Source of the DNA: Cordia subcordata
Lineage: Eukaryota > Streptophyta > Magnoliopsida > Boraginales > Cordiaceae
Reading direction: 5' to 3'
Assembly (NCBI GenBank): GCA_028554755.1
Contig: JAPTOF010000004.1
Coordinates: 4,411,001-4,475,000, forward strand
DNA length: 64,000 bases
Part shown: positions 36,638-49,286 of the stretch, piece after piece
Layout: each line of letters starts with the position of its first letter
How positions within the stretch are numbered: the stretch's first letter is position 1
Position numbers and translations under genes: made by a program
Notes under the pieces: generated by a model
Databases searched by the model: none
Told to the model about the DNA's origin: nothing
Seen by the model: only the letters and a program-made list of their open reading frames with translations

Positions 36638-37510
36638 GAGTTAAATTCAAATAAGTCTTTACTGTTAACACTTTTTTTCATTTTAGTCCCTATTGTTACA
36701 AATAATTCATACAAATCCTTAATGTTTACTTATTATAATCAAATTAGTCCCTGCAGTTAGAGTTAAATTCAAATAAATTCCCAATGTTTACATATTTTTT
36801 AATTTTAATCCCTATTATTTCAAATAATTCATACAAGTCCCCAATGTCTAATTATTATGGTCATATTAGTCCCTACAATTAGAATGGACGTTAATTTTGA
36901 CAAAAATGTCTCAACTGACCTTAAACATAAAAGCAATTGACAATCTTACCCTTTGCGCTATAAAACGAAATCCGATTATCTATTTTTTTAAGCAATAATT
37001 CCTAGTCAAAAAGAAAAAAAGCAGTAGGAATTTAACATTTTGGATGATAGTTATTGCATTCTTTGCATATTTGGATTTATTGTGAACTTTTATAAGACAC
37101 ATTAAACATCTGATTGAAGTTTTTTAATGAAAATTAGGAATTTTTATTGTCTAAAAATTATTCCATAATGAAATTCACAGTACAAAAATTCAAGGTATTA
37201 TAATCAACTAAGAATAAAAAAAAGAAAATAAAATTAGTTTCAATCTTTTTTATTCATTTTTTCTTAAAACAGGGACTAACTTAAATAAGTTTGTAAAATA
37301 TTGGGGACTAGTATGAATTTTTTTTTAAATAATGGGGACTAGTTTGACTAATTTTGTGAAACATTGGAAATAATATAAATTTTTTTAAATAATAAGGACT
37401 TATCTGACAACATTTGTAAAATATTAAGGACTAATTTAAATATTTTAAAATAATAAGGATCATTTAAAAAAAATAAAAAAAATAATAAGGACTTATTGTA
37501 AAATTTACCC
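36638..37510 (-). mobile_element. Mutator-type non-autonomous element, family M, copy 2 (inverted)
   Basis: Flanked by a perfect 9-bp duplication TAATCCAAA (36629-36637 and 37511-37519). Starts GAGTTAAATTCAAATAAGTC and ends AAATTTACCC. It is the reverse complement of 32649-33511 over its full length with modest divergence (shared internal blocks: TTACCCTTTGCGCTATAAAACG, written here on this strand in part as CCCTTTGCGCTATAAAACG). The two copies are about 3.1 kb apart. Two flanking duplications of different sequence show two independent insertions rather than one duplication event. Confidence 0.85.
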
Positions 37511-37519
37511 TAATCCAAA

Positions 37520-39374
37520 CATAATGTCTGACAGAAACAGCCAACATAATGCCGGTTTGGGATGCCAATTCTAACATGACTGATTGCAATAAAAAGATGA
37601 GTAGATTAGCCTAAGCAAACATGACAGATGGCACTGCCTAAGAACCCCACTGGTGAAACAGGGATAAGATTTGCACTATGAACATAATACGAAAATAACT
37701 AGTGCTTAATTTTGAAATCAAGCAAAAAAAGTACTATTACAACTTTTTGTTTCATTTTAAATACGAATTTGGATGTCTTTGTAACGTTGTGCATGGACAA
37801 CTCTTTTAACACAGGATTTGTTTTTGCTAAATGATGGAATCTTTCCCAATTCTCATCTTTCCTTCCAGCCTTCCAGGTTGTGAAATTCCTTAAAGAGGAG
37901 ATGTGTGAAGTAGAATGCCAAACTGCCACCAAGGCATGGATAAAGAGGTTTATTAATTATTTGATCAATAAAATGTAAAAATTCAACTGCCAGAACATGC
38001 ACTTCATTACATGATTGGTGTATAAACTTTTGGGGGACAAGATTGTCACTTTAATGGATTAGAATAATTTGCTGCTTAACTCTTTCTATGCAAAAGTTTC
38101 ATTTTCAAAGAATCTTCTTCATAATTAAATAAGTGATTAGGAGGACAATAATAGAATTGTCAATAAAATAACCTGAGTCTGCAGTGCATAAATCTTTTGT
38201 TAAACCCCATAATTTTGATTTTTACTAACCGCCTCTCAATCATATGATTAATCTATCTTTCAAAGGTATCTTTTTTCCCCTACCTGATCTCCACTACATT
38301 AACCTTTTCCTGTTCAAAAATGTTTTTAATAAAGTTGATGAGATTAAGAAACATCAGATTCAATGTGTCTAGTCAGAATGTCACTAAGTGCCAACCTGGG
38401 ATTTTTTTTAACCCCTTCTGAAATTGTCAAATATAACGCAATGAATAGTAATCTTTGCACATAACGAAAATTTCGTGCCCCCCATTTATCTTTGATAATG
38501 TGAATGAATAGTTCTAAGCTTTGGCCTGATTGGTTTCTTGTGTATGCAGAGTGATGGGTATGGTTAATACATGAGAATTAAATGCTAGTTTGATATTATT
38601 ACTGTTTCTTATTTTCTGTTTCTGTTGATTAAAATTCATAGATGTTATGGTTGACTCCAGCTAGATCCTTAAGCTATAACCCAAATCTTAATGATTTCAT
38701 ATTAAGACTCTTGAAAGAAAGAGGTGTCCACTTACACAGCTGGTTACAACAAAGTAAACAATCATAACCCACCCAAAACAACTTGATTATTAGTCTTCGT
38801 GCATAGTTGATACCAACCTCATGAGAATCTAAGAGAAAGATTACGATTTAACGTGTGAAATAATATCAGATAATGACAACAAAGTACGCGTTTAACAGTT
38901 TGGAAAATGAAAGGCTGGTAGAATAGAATATCTCTATTTTCTGATTTCCTTTGAGATTAACAAGATATCTTACATAATGGTGCAAATTTGTCACTATGCA
39001 CCAAGATTACACATTTTTTTGCTTCAAATATGCAAAAGGGTTACTAGTAATGTAACCAAAAAAATCAGAAAGGAGCTAATACAATTTCTTGAAAGGAATA
39101 AAAAAGACAAAAGAGCTACAAGATAAAAAGATTCTAAGTGATAAGACCTATTGGTAGGTTAGCAACAATTTTTCGTGCAGCACGTTTAAACCCAAATATC
39201 TCTTTAGTAAGTATGTACAGCAGCCTCTTTTTTCTTTTTCCTTCTTGGGGGCTTCAAATTGAGTCCAAAAGAAATGGTGGTTACAGCTCAACTTTCATGT
39301 GTGACGCTTGGTCTGCAACTGCAATCAAGAAAATGCCAATCAACAACACTATAGAATAGCAGTAGATCACCAAA
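37520..39374. other. 3' flank of the bHLH gene and spacer
   Basis: The stretch nearest 39374 should contain the bHLH 3' untranslated region. Frames at 37699 and 39138 have no recognisable domain. No element with defined ends seen. Confidence 0.4.
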
Positions 39375-41629
39375 CTAAATTTGGTTCTCGTCTTCATTTT
39401 TGTCAAAAATAGTTTCGAGTTTCACTCGCCCGTTACCAGGAAATCCTTGTGAGTGATATGGTAAATCTCCATTAGGCTTTTGAGTAAACCCCATTTGGAC
39501 AATGCTTTGCAGTTCATCCTCGCATAATGCAGCGATCTGGACAAGTGAAGTTAACACAGAGTTTAATCAATGACGAATTCTTTAATTAATCAACCATATA
39601 GCTGTTTAGTGATTGATCACCTGGGGAAGGCCTTCACCAAATCCATTTAATGGAGGTAATTGCATTGCTAGGTTGTGGCACAATGAAGTGCCTAAAGGGT
39701 CCACCGGGCATTGGCTCACTGACCCGCCAGAAGTATTATCTGTGTGCAGTTGAGGAGTTTGTTGTGGCTGGTGATGACCATAGATGACTGTTGCCGAGGA
39801 ATCCAATGGGTACATAGGATGGGGCAAGGAAGCAGTTGGCTGAAACATCTGCAATTCAAAAGCGGCCCCAGAGGCTTTAACATTAGACAATCAGATTAAA
39901 GAGCACTAAAATGCAACTAGATTAACGTTTATGATGCACTTACATCCTTGGACATGACATTATCCAAGTCAAAATCCATTCTCGGATTAACTGACGCTAA
40001 CTTCATAGAAAGGAACTAAAGAAAGTGCAGAAAAGATCAGATTAGATCACGAATTACGCTATAAAGGAAGAGCTAATCGGTATAATGGAAAGCTTATGAA
40101 GTTAGACTACCTCTACTTGGCGTTGCAATGCCTGTACATAGTTGATAATCTCATCAAGCATAAGTGCTTTTCCAGTCACCTAAACAAGCAGTAAACACTT
40201 GTCCAGGTTAACATTTGACCTACCACAATGCTTTCAAATGTTTAATTGGGGAACAAATTTAGCTTTTTTGCAAACCTTATTGCAGCCTGGGACAAGATCT
40301 TGAAGAAGCTTCATTCTCTCACTAATCTTTTCTCGCCGAACCTAAATCACAAAGCCTAATGAGTGAATAATTCTGCGCCAAAGACGTGTCAGAATTTAGA
40401 ATTTTCACAAGAATGGCATTAACATTCTTACTCGTTCTGCTAAGCTATGGCTATCAGTAGCTTGACCCCTTCTTGCTCTAACATGAATGTAGTCTTTTGG
40501 TGGCTCAGGAGTCTTTTTACTTTCATCCCCTGCACCATTAGCATTGCTCTTCGAAGTCTCCTCATTCGTGGCACCATTATTTTCGCTCCCATTCCCTTCC
40601 GTTGGCTTTGATCGCTTCGCAGTTGCATTATCATCAGCTTCAGCCACCTGAAACACCATTAGTAATTCTCAAATTGATTGCATCCTGATCTATGACAACA
40701 AATGGTACCTCGGCCTACTACTAGTCTGCCAATACATTGATGTAATCCTCACATAATCAATATGAGACAAGACACTATTAAGAGAAAATTTCGGACTCAT
40801 AATTTAATACCTTAAAAGGTTCTCCAGCTTGGTTTGGTGCATCTTCCTTAGCTTTTCCTCGAGAAATGGCTTTCCTTTTCCGGGGATGCAGCTCACCTGG
40901 AGCTGCTTTAGCTTTATCCCCTGCTTCACAACTTGGAGCTTGCTCAGAAACAGAGGAATCATTCGAATTGGCACCAGACCCTGATAGTCTACTCAAATTC
41001 TTCCCGCAATCTGAAACCAACCCATTTTTAGGCCCAGTATCCATCTGGGTTTGACCCGAATTTAGCGATCCCTCTTGCTTGAGAGCTGGACTACTCACAA
41101 CTCTTGGTAGTTTTGCTAGAGATCTAGATGACAATTCACCATTGTTACACCCCAACTGACTAATCCTCCCATTAAAACTACGGCTACCGAAGCAAGAAAA
41201 CCTGGCAGCCCTCTCCGCGAACCCCGGGTCAGCAGAGAGGGCAGGCAAGGGGTGTGAGCTTCGCGTATTGCGGTTCAGAATGTGATCCATAACTGGCGTA
41301 GAACAAGGAGGAGTCAGGGCCGTAGTCATGTCCGGAAATGGCGGACCAAAGTTGCTGGAATTGTCAATTGCGCCTAAATTTCCGATCGACCGACCAAGAG
41401 CGAAGCTCTCATTAATGGTTGCTGAAGATGATGAGACCACCATTGAGGTCAAAGCTGAGCTCAAATGGCTGCTGTATTGATCATCTGTGGACTTGTGATG
41501 ATGATGATCCCAGGTGGGGTTCATGAAGCAATCCACAGGTTGCTCCGATGACAAAGAATTCCACATGGGCATTGTTTGTTCATATTGAAAAGGCAGCATG
41601 GCAGAATTCATATAGTAGTCTTTCTCCAT
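39375..41629 (-). CDS. bHLH transcription factor, bHLH62/bHLH78-like (7 exons, 543 aa)
   Basis: Nuclear DNA-binding regulator expected to bind E-box/G-box sites as a dimer; relatives include the CIB group of cryptochrome-interacting factors. On the - strand the exons are 41629-40811, 40647-40432, 40341-40276, 40179-40111, 40015-39944, 39848-39621 and 39536-39375; every joint is phase 0 and GT-AG, total 1632 nt. The N-terminal half is Ser/Asn-rich and carries the subfamily block [19 protein letters not shown] (about 130-150). The bHLH domain (about 325-395) starts [20 protein letters not shown] and contains the H-E-R contact residues ([16 protein letters not shown]), loop PGCNKVTGKA and helix 2 [20 protein letters not shown] basic stretch [15 protein letters not shown] precedes it. 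The C-terminus keeps the [12 protein letters not shown] motif. I leave the symbol empty because bHLH62, bHLH78 and bHLH49 cannot be separated here. Confidence 0.93.
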
Positions 41630-41824
41630 TTTTTCTTACACCAAGAAGCTAAAAAGCTTCACAAACAAAGTCTTGAACAGGCAAAACAAATCTTGATATT
41701 GTAGTATGTAAGAATTTAAGATGTGTTTGCGTCAGTGAACTACATGTGAGTGTTGAATATGATCAGAAGAAAACAGGGAAGAAGAATAACACGTGTACGT
41801 GTGTGTGTGTGGGTGGAGGAGTGC

Positions 41825-41872
41825 GGGGGGGGGGGGGAAGGGAAATGGTGGTCGCGTGATGGATTTATATAG
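41825..41872 (-). promoter_or_regulatory. TATA box and G-tract 5' of the bHLH gene
   Basis: On the - strand CTATATAAA lies at 41872-41864, about 235 bp before the start codon, which suggests a 5' leader of around 200 nt. On the + strand a G13 run at 41825-41837 and a (GT)n tract at 41795-41812 fall in that presumed leader, so the transcript would contain C-runs and (CA)n. Confidence 0.5.
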
Positions 41873-42640
41873 CCGGAGAGGAGAAGGTTTGTTTGACTTT
41901 TTCTTATACTAATGAAATATTTTAGTATTTTTTCCCTTTTTTTCGTTAAAAAAATAAATAAATAAATTGGTATTGTGAGCTCTGTAGTGTGTTGAGAGTC
42001 CACTGCAGCCTGGAAAAGTGGGGAGGGTAAAGTTGGTTTTTTCGAGGAGTGCCGGGCCTTGAACGTTAAAACACCAAAAATGGCCACACGGCTTCGCTCA
42101 ATTTACAACTTTCCAGGCTCTGATAGGGACTTGCATTTCAGTTTGGGGGCACTGTTCTTCTCGCTTCTTCCAATTTATTTGGCATTTGCCAACTTTTGTT
42201 TATTCAAGAAACAATATTTAAATTTGAAATATTTTTTCTACTAGAAAAATGCACATTATTTTCTGTGTTTGAAAACTTAGCACATTATTTTTATACTTTT
42301 TAAAAAATAACACATAATTTCCTACATTAGCATTTTACATCAAAATTAACTTATTTTACATTTTAGGTGCCTTTTCCCATTTATGAGTGTTAAAAGTTGT
42401 AATGTGCTATATATTTTTAAAAAAATACTACTATTTTCAGCTAATGAGTGCCACTTTTTGAAAAACATAAAGAGATAATATGGTAACTTTTAAAAATAAA
42501 AGGGTATAAGTTAAATAGACAAACTACAAATAACTAATAAAACAAACCACAAGTAACGTGTCAGGAGCTTATAGCATGGTCCTTCAGGTGCACAGTGCTA
42601 TTGCGTGAACAGTACGAGCAACAGTAAATTAAAAAAATAT
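41873..42640. other. Upstream region of the bHLH gene
   Basis: No gene recognised. Degenerate inverted and direct AT-rich repeats occur: a block at 42454-42540 recurs in direct orientation at 43498-43580 (AATAATATG, AATAAAAGG, ACACAAACTAC types). Confidence 0.4.
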
Positions 42641-42649
42641 TATTATGCT

Positions 42650-43030
42650 CACCTATATGTATTTATTCATCATCCCATAACTATTTGTTTAATGACTTTC
42701 ATATATAAATAAAATATTTGTTCATTATTACATAACTATTTGTTTATTAGCTTTCTCACACACACACACATATGTATCAAAATTTTGTTCATTATCCTAT
42801 AACTATTTGTTCACTATCCCACAATTATTTGTTTACTAACTATTTGTTCATTATTCCAACAAATATTTTTTCACTACTCCACAACTTTTTGTTCACTGAT
42901 TATTTGTTCATTACCCCACAACTATTTTTTCAGTGACTATTTGTTCATCATCCCATAACTATTTGCTTACTGAATTTCATATATACATCAAATATTTGTT
43001 CATTACCCCACAATTATTTGTTCACTTCTC
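42650..43030 (+). repeat. Degenerate minisatellite with CTATTTGTTCA core
   Basis: More than ten imperfect copies of a unit resembling CCCACAACTATTTGTTCATTA follow one another with variable spacing of about 18-40 bp, interrupted by short (CA)n and ATATA tracts. Confidence 0.6.
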
Positions 43031-46028
43031 TAACACATGAACACAAAAAACAAACATATCTGCGTATATGCATACTTGAAGGTCAAGGTAATCTTTAACA
43101 ATGGATTGATCTTGGAGCATTCAAATGCCACGTGAGAGGTACGTTAGAATTGCGAAGAGAAGGGAAAATATTTGGTAGATGTGGCGTGGCGAAATGATGT
43201 CGGAATTTTCGTCGGCATAATGAAGAAGACGACAAGCTTTAATGGTTAATCAACATCTAAGAGGTTTTCTTAGACATGGTGCATATCATTACTATCAGCG
43301 AAGAAAGGCAAATTTTATGGTGATATTTATTCAGCATGAGATAATTGGTGGTGTCATCGGTGAAGTAAAGAAGAAAAGAAAAGAAGAAGAAAGAGGTGAG
43401 GAGATAAAAGAACGAAGAGAGAGAAAGAAGAAGAGAGCATGATGCTCCGTAGGAATACCATGGTGAAGAACCATGGTATAATTTCCGTAACGTGTCACCT
43501 TTTGAAAAGTACAAAAGAATAATATGACAAATATTAAAATATAAAAGGTAATAAATTAATTACACAAACTACATAAAATATGTGTATTTCATCCTATTTG
43601 ACCATTCATCAAAATCCAAAATTTAGAAAAAAATTTAGAACCTCCTTTTTTTTCCTTTTCTATTTTCTGTGAGAATATTTACAAACCCCGGCATGATAGT
43701 TATGCAAATTGTTGAAATTGTTGTCTTGTGGCTAAATTCAAAGGTTAATGATAGAATGCTTTGAATGTAGGTAAGAGCATTACTCAATGAATAGAAATTT
43801 TGGATTATGTGTCTAATGATTAATTTAGTGCCCTAATTAGCCACCAAAAGAGGACCTCGCCATCATAAAAAGAGTAAAAGAAAAATTAATTTATTAGTTA
43901 TCATTATTGAGTTTTTTTATTATGAAAAATAAAAATAAAAATTGATTTATTAGTCATCATCATTCTTTGTGCAAATTCCAAGTATTGTTGGGAAGAGAAT
44001 TCGAACTATATGAACAATCTCCTTCAAATTGCAAGTGTTAATTTGTATTACAGTGTTGCTGCAATTAATCTCACTTAACAAGGTTAAGATTCCAATACCT
44101 TTCTTATTTATTTAGCCTTTTTTTTGGGGGGGGTAATGTAGGTAGCCAATAAGTGTATCTCAATATTTAGATTCTTTATTTCAATTTTATTCTAATAATT
44201 TATCTATTTCTACTTTCGGAGACTCTCTAATTTAGAGTATGTTTGGTCCAGCTTTTAACACTCAAAAAAATTTTATGTAAGTTCAAAAGTCAAAGGTAAC
44301 ATATTTGGCACTATTCTTAAAAGAGATTTTACATAAAAGATAAAGTTAAAAAAATGAAAAATAAAAAATTTCAAATTAGAATTTTTTACAAAGACTTTTA
44401 AGAAACTATTTTTACATCATGTCAAAAGTTATTTTTATTATTTTTTTTCCTCAAGAATACTATCCTATATTTTTTAAAGTCCAATAATGCTATTAAACAG
44501 ACTAAAAAACTCAACTTCTAAAATCTAGAGCCAAATAATTAACGACTTTACTCAACAACAAAACTCTATTGGCAAGAACTCTACATTTAGCAGTTAAAAT
44601 CTCACAGTTATCCCAAATAAGGCCTTAATTTTACACAAATAATCCCTCTACTCTTTGGCTCCAAGTTTTGAGTGTGTTTTTCCTTGGCTTGTTATCATTC
44701 AATCATTTGTTAAATAGTTTACTGTCATTAAATTTCTTCTCCTCCTCCTCAAATCGAGTATCGATACTCTTCTGCTTCTTATTTACTCCCAAATAGAGTA
44801 TTAATGCCAACTCATTATTTACTCAAATCGATTATTGATACTCTTCTGCTCATTTCTTGATTAGATTAAGTGCCAAAACTACATTGTCTTTGTTTCTTTT
44901 TTTGCATTGTTATTTTGACTTTCGTTTTCAGGAGAAAAATATCTTCCAAATGAAAAGAAAATCAATATATATACTAGTTCATGATTTATTGTTCTAATAT
45001 CAATATAATTCAATGTAATAATGCAAAAAAAAATCAAAATATTTGAATTCTTCTTACCTGTTGCTTTAAATTATCAGAAGTATTTTAGTGACTTTTTCTT
45101 TAAAGAAAAATAAACAGCTTTTGCAATAAGTTATTTGATTTGAAATTAAATAAAAAAGTTAAAGCTTTAAAAAAGTTTAAATTTAATTTTCTTAGAAATT
45201 AGAGGTTTTAATTTCCCATATATATATTTCAGAAGTTATAAATTTTTAAGTAATTTTTCCTTCATACTTGTTTTGGTTTAATTTCGTGATGATATCATCT
45301 CTTACGCCATGCTCACGTACTTAATAAATTGTCCTTCGTAGATCATACTGATTTTGGTTTTAGCTCATCCAAGCTCTTTAAATTATACTCTTTTTTTTTT
45401 TCGCTTCAAATGTCGAGGATCAATCTTGAATTTCGAGATTGAATATCTTATGTCAATAGTAAAATTTTTCTACACCGTTGAAATAATTATTAATTAATAT
45501 AATGGTGTTCAATATATCACCCCTTGAGGCTTTAACTTTTTACGTACACTCTTTTCCTTGGCATGACAGGGATCGAATATATATTGTGTATTATATTTTA
45601 CAATGATTGAAGTGAAAACAAGCTGTGGGTTGAAGTCAGAATAAATTAAATACGAAATGTATATATTATTAGGCGATTAATAATATTCAAATAAATATTT
45701 TGTTTTTTTTGCGGCACAGATGGAAGGCTGAATAATGTAATCTAATATTAGACTGAAATTTTTATATTTTATTCTCATCTTGGAGTGAGGGAAAGAAAAA
45801 TCTTTTACGTGTTTTTGTCCAGGTCAATGATTGGGTTTTTATGTAAACTTACCCGGGTTAGTCGGTTTTTGTCGGATTGACATATTATAATCCAAAAAAA
45901 AAAAAATTATTACAAATCACACGGCTCTATTTCTTAAATGATAGAATTAATGCTAGTTGTCAAGAGAGTTTAACAGAGCAATCAAATAATAGTTTTATTA
46001 ATATTACAAGTTTTAAGTTTTATTTCAA
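43031..46028. other. Intergenic region, no gene recognised
   Basis: Contains a purine-rich stretch at 43365-43440, a short palindrome TACCATGG-TGAAGAA-CCATGGTA at 43459-43480, and a possible hAT-like MITE at about 44236-44632 (ATGTTTGGTCCAGCTTTT versus an eroded inverse end). Nothing coding is supported. Confidence 0.4.
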
Positions 46029-46158
46029 ATATTTATTTAATCATCAAACAATACAAAGTATGTATTGAACCAAGCTACTACATCATGTAATTTATATTTA
46101 TTTAATCATTAAACGATACAAACTATATATTAAAACAGACTACCACATCGCGTAATTT
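46029..46158 (+). repeat. 65-bp tandem duplication (diverged)
   Basis: Two units start at 46029 and 46094, both with ATATTTATTTAATCAT, then AAACnATACAAA, then CTAC-ACATC and GTAATTT. They differ at roughly one position in six. Confidence 0.65.
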
Positions 46159-46321
46159 GTAAATTTTAAAATAAATGTAATGTATTCTAACTTGGAACTT
46201 CGTCACTATTTTGCTCTTGTAAACTATATATAGTGTTGGCTTTGCTTTGCTGGAGTCGTGCTTTAAGAATACTTATTTGGCTTAAGAGCCACTTGCAAAC
46301 TCAGAAGAAAGAAGCGTGGTT

Positions 46322-46491
46322 CTGAAATATTGCGGGGGCTGTTGCTGGATTTCCACGCCCGTTGGTCCTCTCCCTGGTCGGGCTGCCACTCACGCACATC
46401 CCTCGATTTACCTCCCGCCTGGTTAAGGGGCCTCTGGCCAGGTGGGAAAGGGGTTCTCCTTTGGTTAACCCTTTTAAAAAGAAAAAAAAAA
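46322..46491 (+). mobile_element. 170-bp retroposon with poly(A) tail and 16-bp target duplication
   Basis: AGAAAGAAGCGTGGTT occurs immediately before (46306-46321) and after (46492-46507) the insert. The insert is strikingly more G+C-rich than its surroundings and ends in an A-rich tail. These are the marks of LINE-driven retroposition. It could be a SINE, a 5'-truncated LINE end or a processed RNA copy. I could not find clear pol III A and B boxes, so SINE is only one option. Confidence 0.75.
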
Positions 46492-46507
46492 AGAAAGAAG
46501 CGTGGTT

Positions 46508-47490
46508 GTCATTTTGATTAATTCACAAATTGGTAGGTTACTACAAAACAGATACGACGACAGTCCTTTTCGTAATTGATTGATTGATTCAACCCACCGC
46601 CTTAATTTGCATCTAATCTTAGTAGGTAGCATATAGGTACTTTGTTAATTTTGACGAACTAGCTTAGGTTGCAATTTACATTAACATTGTTATACCTTCA
46701 AGATTGCGGCACATTTGCTTATGGGTTTCTTAGACCAATAATCACCTTAATTAGGCCACAGAACGACACCTAATCTAATCCACATCTTCATTTTTTGTCC
46801 CTTCTTTTCTCTGAAGGGAAAGGGAACAGAATACAGAGGAGGGGGACGGGGGGAGGGGTTTTATCCATGGGTAATCTTGAATATATCATCAAAGGTGCAT
46901 TTAACTTGTGTAGCGACACAAACTTAGTTATTGGTCTACCATTATATTTACTTTAATCAACTTTGAAATATTTAATCTCGTGGTGATAATAGTAAAAATC
47001 TTACACAAAATTAATATAAGTGGAACGGAGCATTACAACGCGTGTAGCTGTGTTAAGAGATTTCAAAAGTATATTTAGATTTCAAGTCACGGGGTTTTAA
47101 AAGCACGTTTAGATTTCAAGCAGCGTTCGGCCTCCCATATGTATGGTTGCATTTGTGGCACAAGGTATAATTTTTGAAAAGTGCATTTATCTGTGTGGCC
47201 AAAAGTGACCATAATTTAATCTGGCCCTCGGGCTCCCTCTAGTGTGCCCGACCCTCTTGGTGCAGTTTTAAGCTATACGACAACTTCTGGTCAAATCCGT
47301 CACAGAATTTATTTATTTATTTATTCTAAAAATTGCTCGAAATAATCTCAAACTATTATAAATGATTATTACTAGAAATGCTGCAAACCCTGGTTAAGTT
47401 GCATATTCTCAATCGTTTTCTCTTTCGCTTCAAGATGATTTTCAAAATACTATGATTATTCGAGCTAATTTTTCCTCGTTACATTTCTAG
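46508..47490. other. Intergenic region, no gene recognised
   Basis: A small direct repeat (TTTAGATTTCAAG) occurs at 47073-47121. Nothing else is supported. Confidence 0.4.
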
Positions 47491-48524
47491 TTTATTGAGC
47501 AGAGAATTAATTAGTTCAACAGGTAAAAGAATTAAAAAAAAAAAACACAGGTGTTACTTGGGAAGAATAACGTATATGTAGGAGTGTGACAAAAAAACAG
47601 GTTCCTCTATCCCCTGCCTTCTTTTTTTTTGTTTTTTTTTTACTTTTATATTTACAAAAAATGGAGGAGTGTGACTTAATTCTTAGAGCTTCAGGATCCT
47701 GATCTTTAATTCTTTCAGTTCATTTTCTCTTTTGCTTGTGGAAGTTGGGGGTTCAGAAGCCAATCAAACATTATTTATGGATTTATCATTAAATCTCAAA
47801 AGGATGACGTGGTTAATTATAAATGATCTTGTCGTTATAAATGAATATTAGGTACACTACAAGCTTTTAGCTAGGTACTAGCTATACATTTAATGTTTGG
47901 AGTAAATGTAGATGAGTAAAGTAATAATATTTATTCTAATTATAGCTTTAAGCATAATAATATAGCTGTTATTTTTTCAACAGTAACAATGATATTGAAA
48001 TTTTTATATTTAATTTTTTAGGATATAAAAAGATAAAAAAAATTTAATTATGTTTCCAAGAGTAGTATCTATTTTTAATTATATTGAAAGTCCTTTTGTT
48101 TTGGCTAAGCATATCTAGTTTATTTTGTTACATTTTCAAATGAACTATGGGTTTGATTTTTTGTGTAATGATAGTAAGGAAAATAGATAACAACGAGATT
48201 CTTCCCTTTATGTATAATTGATGTTTTGGACTCGTCACCCTCCTAAATTTAAATCCTCTCATATATTACAGGAAGATAATCTCATTCATTTATATAATAT
48301 TTTTTAGTTCCTTTCTGCCTGTGAAGTTTGAGATATAGCTAGAAATCATTAGCACACCATTTGCGGGCATATCACAAAAGGAATTTGCAAATAAAAATGA
48401 TTTTGGATCCACGTAGGATCTTGTGGTTATAAGTAGAACGAACAAGAGACAGTTTTATTACATGTATTCCACAATCGGGAAAGATCCTGACAAGCAAAAT
48501 CAATTGGGTAATGGCAAATAAAAT
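47491..48524 (+). repeat. Segmental duplication, copy 1
   Basis: Starts TTTATTGAGCAGAGA and ends GGCAAATAAAAT. It aligns in the same orientation over its whole length with 60382-61642 (shared blocks GGTGTTACTTGGGAAGA, GAGCTTCAGGATCCTGATC, GATCCACGTAGGATCTTGTG). No gene is recognisable in it. Confidence 0.85.
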
Positions 48525-48738
48525 TTTGGTGGTGGATCTTCTATTATATTCCCATAATATCAATACAAGATCTCATCAGGATTCTTCTCTCTTTTGCTGT
48601 TCTGATTTGATAATTGAATTCTACTGCAGTTGACCGCGAAAGAAAGCAACATGATTAGGTTAGCATAATCAACATGATTCGATTAGCAAGACTGATCAAT
48701 ATATGAGCTTTCTCTAAATTGAAATTTTAGGATATATT

Positions 48739-48795
48739 ATGTCATATATATATATATGTGTATATATATATGTGTGTGCGTATATAGATATATAG

Positions 48796-48829
<34 letters not shown>

Positions 48830-48835
48830 ATATGC
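48739..48835. repeat. (TA)n / (GTATAT)n microsatellite
   Basis: Compound alternating purine-pyrimidine tract. The Ile/Tyr-rich open frame over it is an artefact. Confidence 0.85.
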
Positions 48836-49286
48836 ATATGTGTGCATGTGCATGCTTGTTTTTGGTTTAAGGTTGAATTTGTTGAAAATAGAAGTTTTAG
48901 TCTTGACAGTTTCATCCTATTTATGATATGCATAGCTTGAAGTTTTCAATTATATGTAAATGAATACGTCGGAACATTTAACTTAATAGATAAAATTGTT
49001 AACAATCTATTGCTCAATTCTCACTAGCTTTACATTAGGCTTTTAGAGTCCATGGAAGGATTGTTGATCTTGTCAAAAGATTTGTTTAATAGTTTATAAA
49101 GGGCTATATAGCTTAAAAAGTTTAGAAATTCTAGCAGAATAGTAGTAGTTAGCTAAGTTGAAACGAGGAAGTTTATAATTGCTAGTTGGTTATACATTCA
49201 CTACACCAAGACGATTATGATCAACCAGAAATAGGAGGTAGGAATTAGCACATAGAATTGTTATTCAATGGAATACTGAGGAAAAG

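Noticed and set aside
43459..43480. CCATGG hairpin as a regulatory site or miRNA precursor
   Set aside because: The stem is only about 8 bp, far too short for a plant miRNA precursor, and no gene is adjacent.
42454..43580. Possible solo-LTR pair or LTR element from the 80-bp direct repeats
   Set aside because: No TG...CA ends, target duplication, primer-binding site or purine tract; kept only as a repeat observation.
47491..48524. Segmental duplicate as an undetected gene
   Set aside because: Frames are not conserved between the two copies, and indels are not multiples of three.
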